Assembly (NCBI GenBank): GCA_964058845.1
Contig: CAXKVR010000062.1
Span: 1 to 64,000, forward strand
Source: Carex sylvatica
Taxonomy: Eukaryota; Streptophyta; Magnoliopsida; Poales; Cyperaceae
Reading direction: 5' to 3'
DNA: 64,000 nucleotides
In this document: positions 60,470 to 64,000 of the stretch, piece after piece
Layout: each line of letters opens with the position of its first letter
Position numbering within the stretch: position 1 is the stretch's first letter
The notes under the pieces: model-generated
Databases searched by the model: none
What the model was told of the DNA's origin: nothing
Seen by the model: only the letters and a program-made list of their open reading frames with translations
Program-made: the position numbers and the translations under genes

Positions 60470-63400
60470 TCAAATGCTGAGTAGATCTGGTGCAGGAGGT
60501 TTCTGTGGACCCGCTTGGGGCGGCTCCTCAGCTCCTTTCCCCCCTTCATCTCCCATGTCGGATCCAGACTGGTTATCCTTCAGACCTGCATCTTCTTTCC
60601 TCGGCAACTCAGTCAGAATTTGCACCACCTCTCTCATAGTAGGCCGTTGCACACTCTGTTCCTCCACACACAGCATGGCCACATAAAACACATGCATCAC
60701 CTCATTCATCGGTACAGCTTCAAGCCTAGGGTCTAAAATCTTAGTCACATTTTCTTTGCTTGAATTGGTATTCATGCGTACCCATTGCACTATGTCTACA
60801 CCATCCCCAAATTCACCGACTGGCTTACGGCCAGTAATCAGCTCCAATAAAACAACCCCAAAGCTGTACACATCACTTTTTTCATCCACCTTTAGGGTAT
60901 AAGCATATTCTGTTTAAGAAGCTATATTAGGTTTCTTTTTTACAAAAATAAAATAGGAAAGTGTCAAAATTGATTGAAAGCTACTTTGGTTAAAAGGGGT
61001 CGTGCATTATTTGATATTGACCACAGTGGGGTGTAGTTTCCATGATTGTACTAGAAGAATATGTTAAACAAAGCAACTTAACTTTTTTCCTTTTTTTTAG
61101 GTGAGGGAGGGGGTGGTAGCTATTATTAATCTACCAAGCTAGTTAGCAGTCTCATTATGATATTGAATAATAGACAGGCAGATGTCAAACACCTTTCAAT
61201 CATGGCACTTTTCATTTACCATTTTTTCAACAAGAGATACCACACAATCTTAAAGGAATCTAAACATTTGTATATGCTAAGCACAAGCTAATTATAACCA
61301 CCAACAAAATTTAGTATTACATGGCAAGCATAACATGATAGCCCTATTTGGTATTATAAAAGCATAAATTATCTTAGCATAAATAATTGCACAGAAAAAA
61401 TTAGTTGAACAATATTACCTGGAGCAATGTAGCCATAGGATCCGGCAATAGCTGACATACACTCTGATGCACCTGAGTCTTGCAAGAACTTTGCCAAGCC
61501 GAAATCAGCTACATGTGCCTCAAAATCTGTGTCAAGCAAGATATTATTTGACTTCACATCTCTATGAAGTATCAGAGGGGAGCAATCATGGTGCAAATAG
61601 CATAGCCCCTTAGCAGCCTCGACTGCTATCTTGTATCGTGTGTCCCAGAGCAAATGCCCACCTTTTTTGCCATGAAGTACTTCCCCTAAACTGCCATTAG
61701 GCATGTACTCGTAGACTAGAAGGTTGGTTTCATGGTTGGAACAGAACCCTAGTAGCCGCACAATGTGGCGGTGTCTAATTCTGCCAAGAGTCTGGATCTC
61801 AGCATTGAAACCATGGTCATGGGACGAGCCGCGGCTCATGCCTGGAAGACGCTTTACTGCCACATGCTCCCCGTTGGGCATCACACCTTTGTATACTATC
61901 CCAGCGCCACCTTTGCCAATTATATTCTCTTCCTTCAAACTGTCCAACACATCATCACAAGTGAAATCCAATCGTTGAAATGCGGTTAATTTCCATGCAC
62001 GTGCCTCGCTGGCACGCTTCAATGAGCGTGCTTTAAATATGGCAGCTATTGCAAATGTAATAGAAAAGAGTAACAAACCAATCACTACTAGGAGTTTAAA
62101 GCTGTTTGGTAGAGAACCACTTCTTTTGGTATGCACCTCACTATCAGATACACCCGGCTTACATTCACCAATGTAGGGTCCACACAAGTTGGGATTACCG
62201 ATAAATGAGGTAGCGTTGAAATAGCTGAACTGACCCGTGCCTGGTACCAGACCCGATAAATTGTTATATGAAAAATCAACAGCTGTGAGACTCTGCATTG
62301 TAGAAATCATTGGTGGGATCTGTCCATCGAGATTGTTTCGAGAAAGGTTCAAGTAATTCAGGATTCGCATACCCGTTATCTCCTCTGGAATCTGACCTGA
62401 TAAGTTGTTTCGGCTCAGATCCAAGTACGTGAGTAATTTGCACTTGGATATTTCGGGTGTGATTTCACCAGAGAATGAGTTGCTGCTGAAGTCCATTTTC
62501 GACAGCTGTTGTAGCTTCCCAATTTCTGGTGGGATTTTGCCGGAAAATGAGTTATGATCGAGGAGCAGTTTCTGAACTCCTGAGAAATTACCAATAGAAG
62601 CAGGTAGGACACCCATCAGCTGGTTATTGGATAAACTAATCTCGCCTAGGTTACTGGAACCCAGTGTGTTGGGAAATTCACCAGTAAGAAGATTGTCCTG
62701 CAACTCCACCTGTGTGAGTTCAGAAAGGCTGAACAATCCCGGTGGAATTGACCCATTAAGGTAGTTCTCCCCAAGCCGAACCCGGTTCAGTGACTCACAT
62801 TGGCCAAGAGAATCAGGTATTGGCCCAAAGAGGAAATTACCGAGTGCAATTATGGTTTGCAACTTGTTGCCATAGCACAGGTCTGCTGGCAATGACCCGG
62901 TTAGCTTGTTCGAAGAAAGGTCAAGATTTTGCAGCTGACCGTTTCGGCCAAGCGTGCGAGGGATGCTTCCAGTAAAATTATTTTCCCACAACTGGAGAAC
63001 TTGAAGGGAAGGCAAGTCACCAACAAACTCTGGAATTTCACCATACAATTTGTTGCGAAATAGGTTTAGCAGGGTCAGGTTTTTCAAATTGGAAAATGAA
63101 GCTGGGATTTTACCGGTCAGTGCATTGTTGGAGAGATCAAGAGATTTGAGACTGGACAAAGAACCAAGTTCGACTGGTAGTGTACCAGAGAATCCATTAA
63201 CCTGTAGAAACAGGGTATCAAGGTTCTTTAACAGTCCAAGCTCAGGGGGTATCTCACCCGATAAACCGCAATTGGCAGCATCGAGCCGTACTAGGTCGGA
63301 GAGGTTCCCAAACTCAGCAGGGAGACCTCCTGCGTAGGAATTAAAGTAACCAATGTATAATTCCTTGAGAGTCGACAGGTTACCCAACTCAGGGGGGATG

Positions 63401-63936
63401 GGGCCCACAAGCTCATTTCCAGACAAGGCAAGGTACTCGATGTACTGCCAGGATCCGTACTGCACCGGAATTTGACCTGAGAAGAAGTTTCCGCCTAGGT
63501 GAAGATGGCGTAGGTTTGGGATTTGTGCCAATTGGACTGGTAGTGGACCAGTTAGGTTGTTGTTGTACAGATCTAATACTGTAAGAGATCTGAGAACTGC
63601 AAGGGATCGAGGAAAGGTGCCATTGAGTGCATTGTTGGAAAGGTTGAGGTGACGGAGGGTACGGAGCAGGGAGAGTGAAGGGGGAACCGGACCGGAGAGG
63701 TTTAGTGCTGAGATATCAATGGATAGGATGAAGCGCTTGGAGGAATCGCAAGAGACACCAGTCCAGTGGGAGCAGCGGTCGGTGGAGGCATTCCAACTGG
63801 AGAGGGAACTGGAGGGGTCAGAAAGGAGGGATTTGGCAGTGAGTAAGGCTGTTTCATCAGAGCGGAGGGTGGCAGCGGTGACAGCGATGGAGAGAAGGGA
63901 GAGGAGGAGGAGGAAGAGAGTGCGCATTGCTTTCAA
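60470..63936 (-). CDS. BAM: BAM1/BAM2-like leucine-rich-repeat receptor kinase, two exons, 985 residues
   Basis: Exon 1 is 63,936-61,419 (2,518 nt) and exon 2 is 60,909-60,470 (440 nt). The 509-bp GT-AG intron splits the Glu codon of the kinase APE motif (AP-G|AA). Order: hydrophobic signal peptide (about 1-22), LRR-cap with the CSHWTGVSC Cys pair, about 20 LRRs ([10 protein letters not shown] to [15 protein letters not shown]) with the [20 protein letters not shown] island, transmembrane helix about 612-634, then kinase with [11 protein letters not shown] (about 672), [14 protein letters not shown] (about 790) and ADFGLAKF (about 810), all intact. The tail ends PDLLSI. BAM proteins at the plasma membrane bind CLE peptides and act in meristem, anther and vascular development. 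The ATG at 63,936 gives the leader; the in-frame Met 3 codons later is an alternative. CLV1 is less likely given the wording of the LRRs and tail. Confidence 0.95.
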
Positions 63937-64000
63937 ATAATTTTATTTTTCCTCTTCTCTCTCTGTGAAGAGTGAAGAGAGAAGGATTGAGTTGAGACTT
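63937..64000 (-). promoter_or_regulatory. CT-rich 5' leader of the receptor kinase
   Basis: On the minus strand the 64 bases before the ATG are pyrimidine-rich (cttctctcttcactcttcac), typical of plant 5' UTRs. The promoter lies beyond the window. Confidence 0.5.

Overview
This is nuclear DNA from a flowering plant, most likely a eudicot. The evidence is three intron-containing genes with clearly plant-type proteins (alpha-tubulin, peroxisomal malate dehydrogenase with a PTS2 signal, and a BAM/CLV1-type receptor kinase), GT-AG introns, a eukaryotic tRNA, AT-rich intergenic DNA and many MITE-like transposons. Nothing suggests a bacterial, organellar or viral source. The species cannot be named from the sequence.

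Layout. 1-10.3 kb is decayed DNA: one exon of an NYN-domain ribonuclease-like gene, one frameshifted arginase exon, a Ty3/gypsy gag remnant, an LTR-like stretch, and old repeats in direct and inverted order. 10.3-10.86 kb is an A-rich tract followed by a CGGGTA-rich transposon fragment. 10,864-32,717 is the main feature: ten head-to-tail units, eight of them exactly 2,108 bp. Read on the minus strand, each unit carries an intergenic/promoter stretch, a pyrimidine-rich 5' UTR and first exon of an NYN-nuclease-like gene, a cluster of AGTGCG...CGCACT hairpins, and a second NYN exon fused by deletion to the last exon. Every copy has the same premature stop. The tenth unit keeps about 1 kb that the others lost, including the rest of the NYN exon, so it shows the less-deleted form.

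33-37.8 kb holds LTR-like sequence, a hAT element with an 8-bp target duplication, three short inverted-repeat elements and a tRNA-Thr(AGU). 38.1-40.8 kb is a three-exon alpha-tubulin gene (minus). 41.75-42.30 kb is a second hAT-type element with an 8-bp duplication. 43.4-47.3 kb is a nine-exon peroxisomal malate dehydrogenase gene (plus). 47.3-60.4 kb is gene-poor and rich in MITEs, including a 1.24-kb foldback element. 60.5-63.9 kb is a two-exon BAM1/BAM2-like receptor kinase (minus).

The three intact genes are unrelated housekeeping or signalling genes (cytoskeleton, fatty-acid beta-oxidation/glyoxylate redox, CLE-peptide perception) and form no pathway or operon. The unusual part is the tandem array: a recently amplified and partly homogenised set of truncated NYN-nuclease pseudogenes, each with its own upstream region and hairpin cluster.
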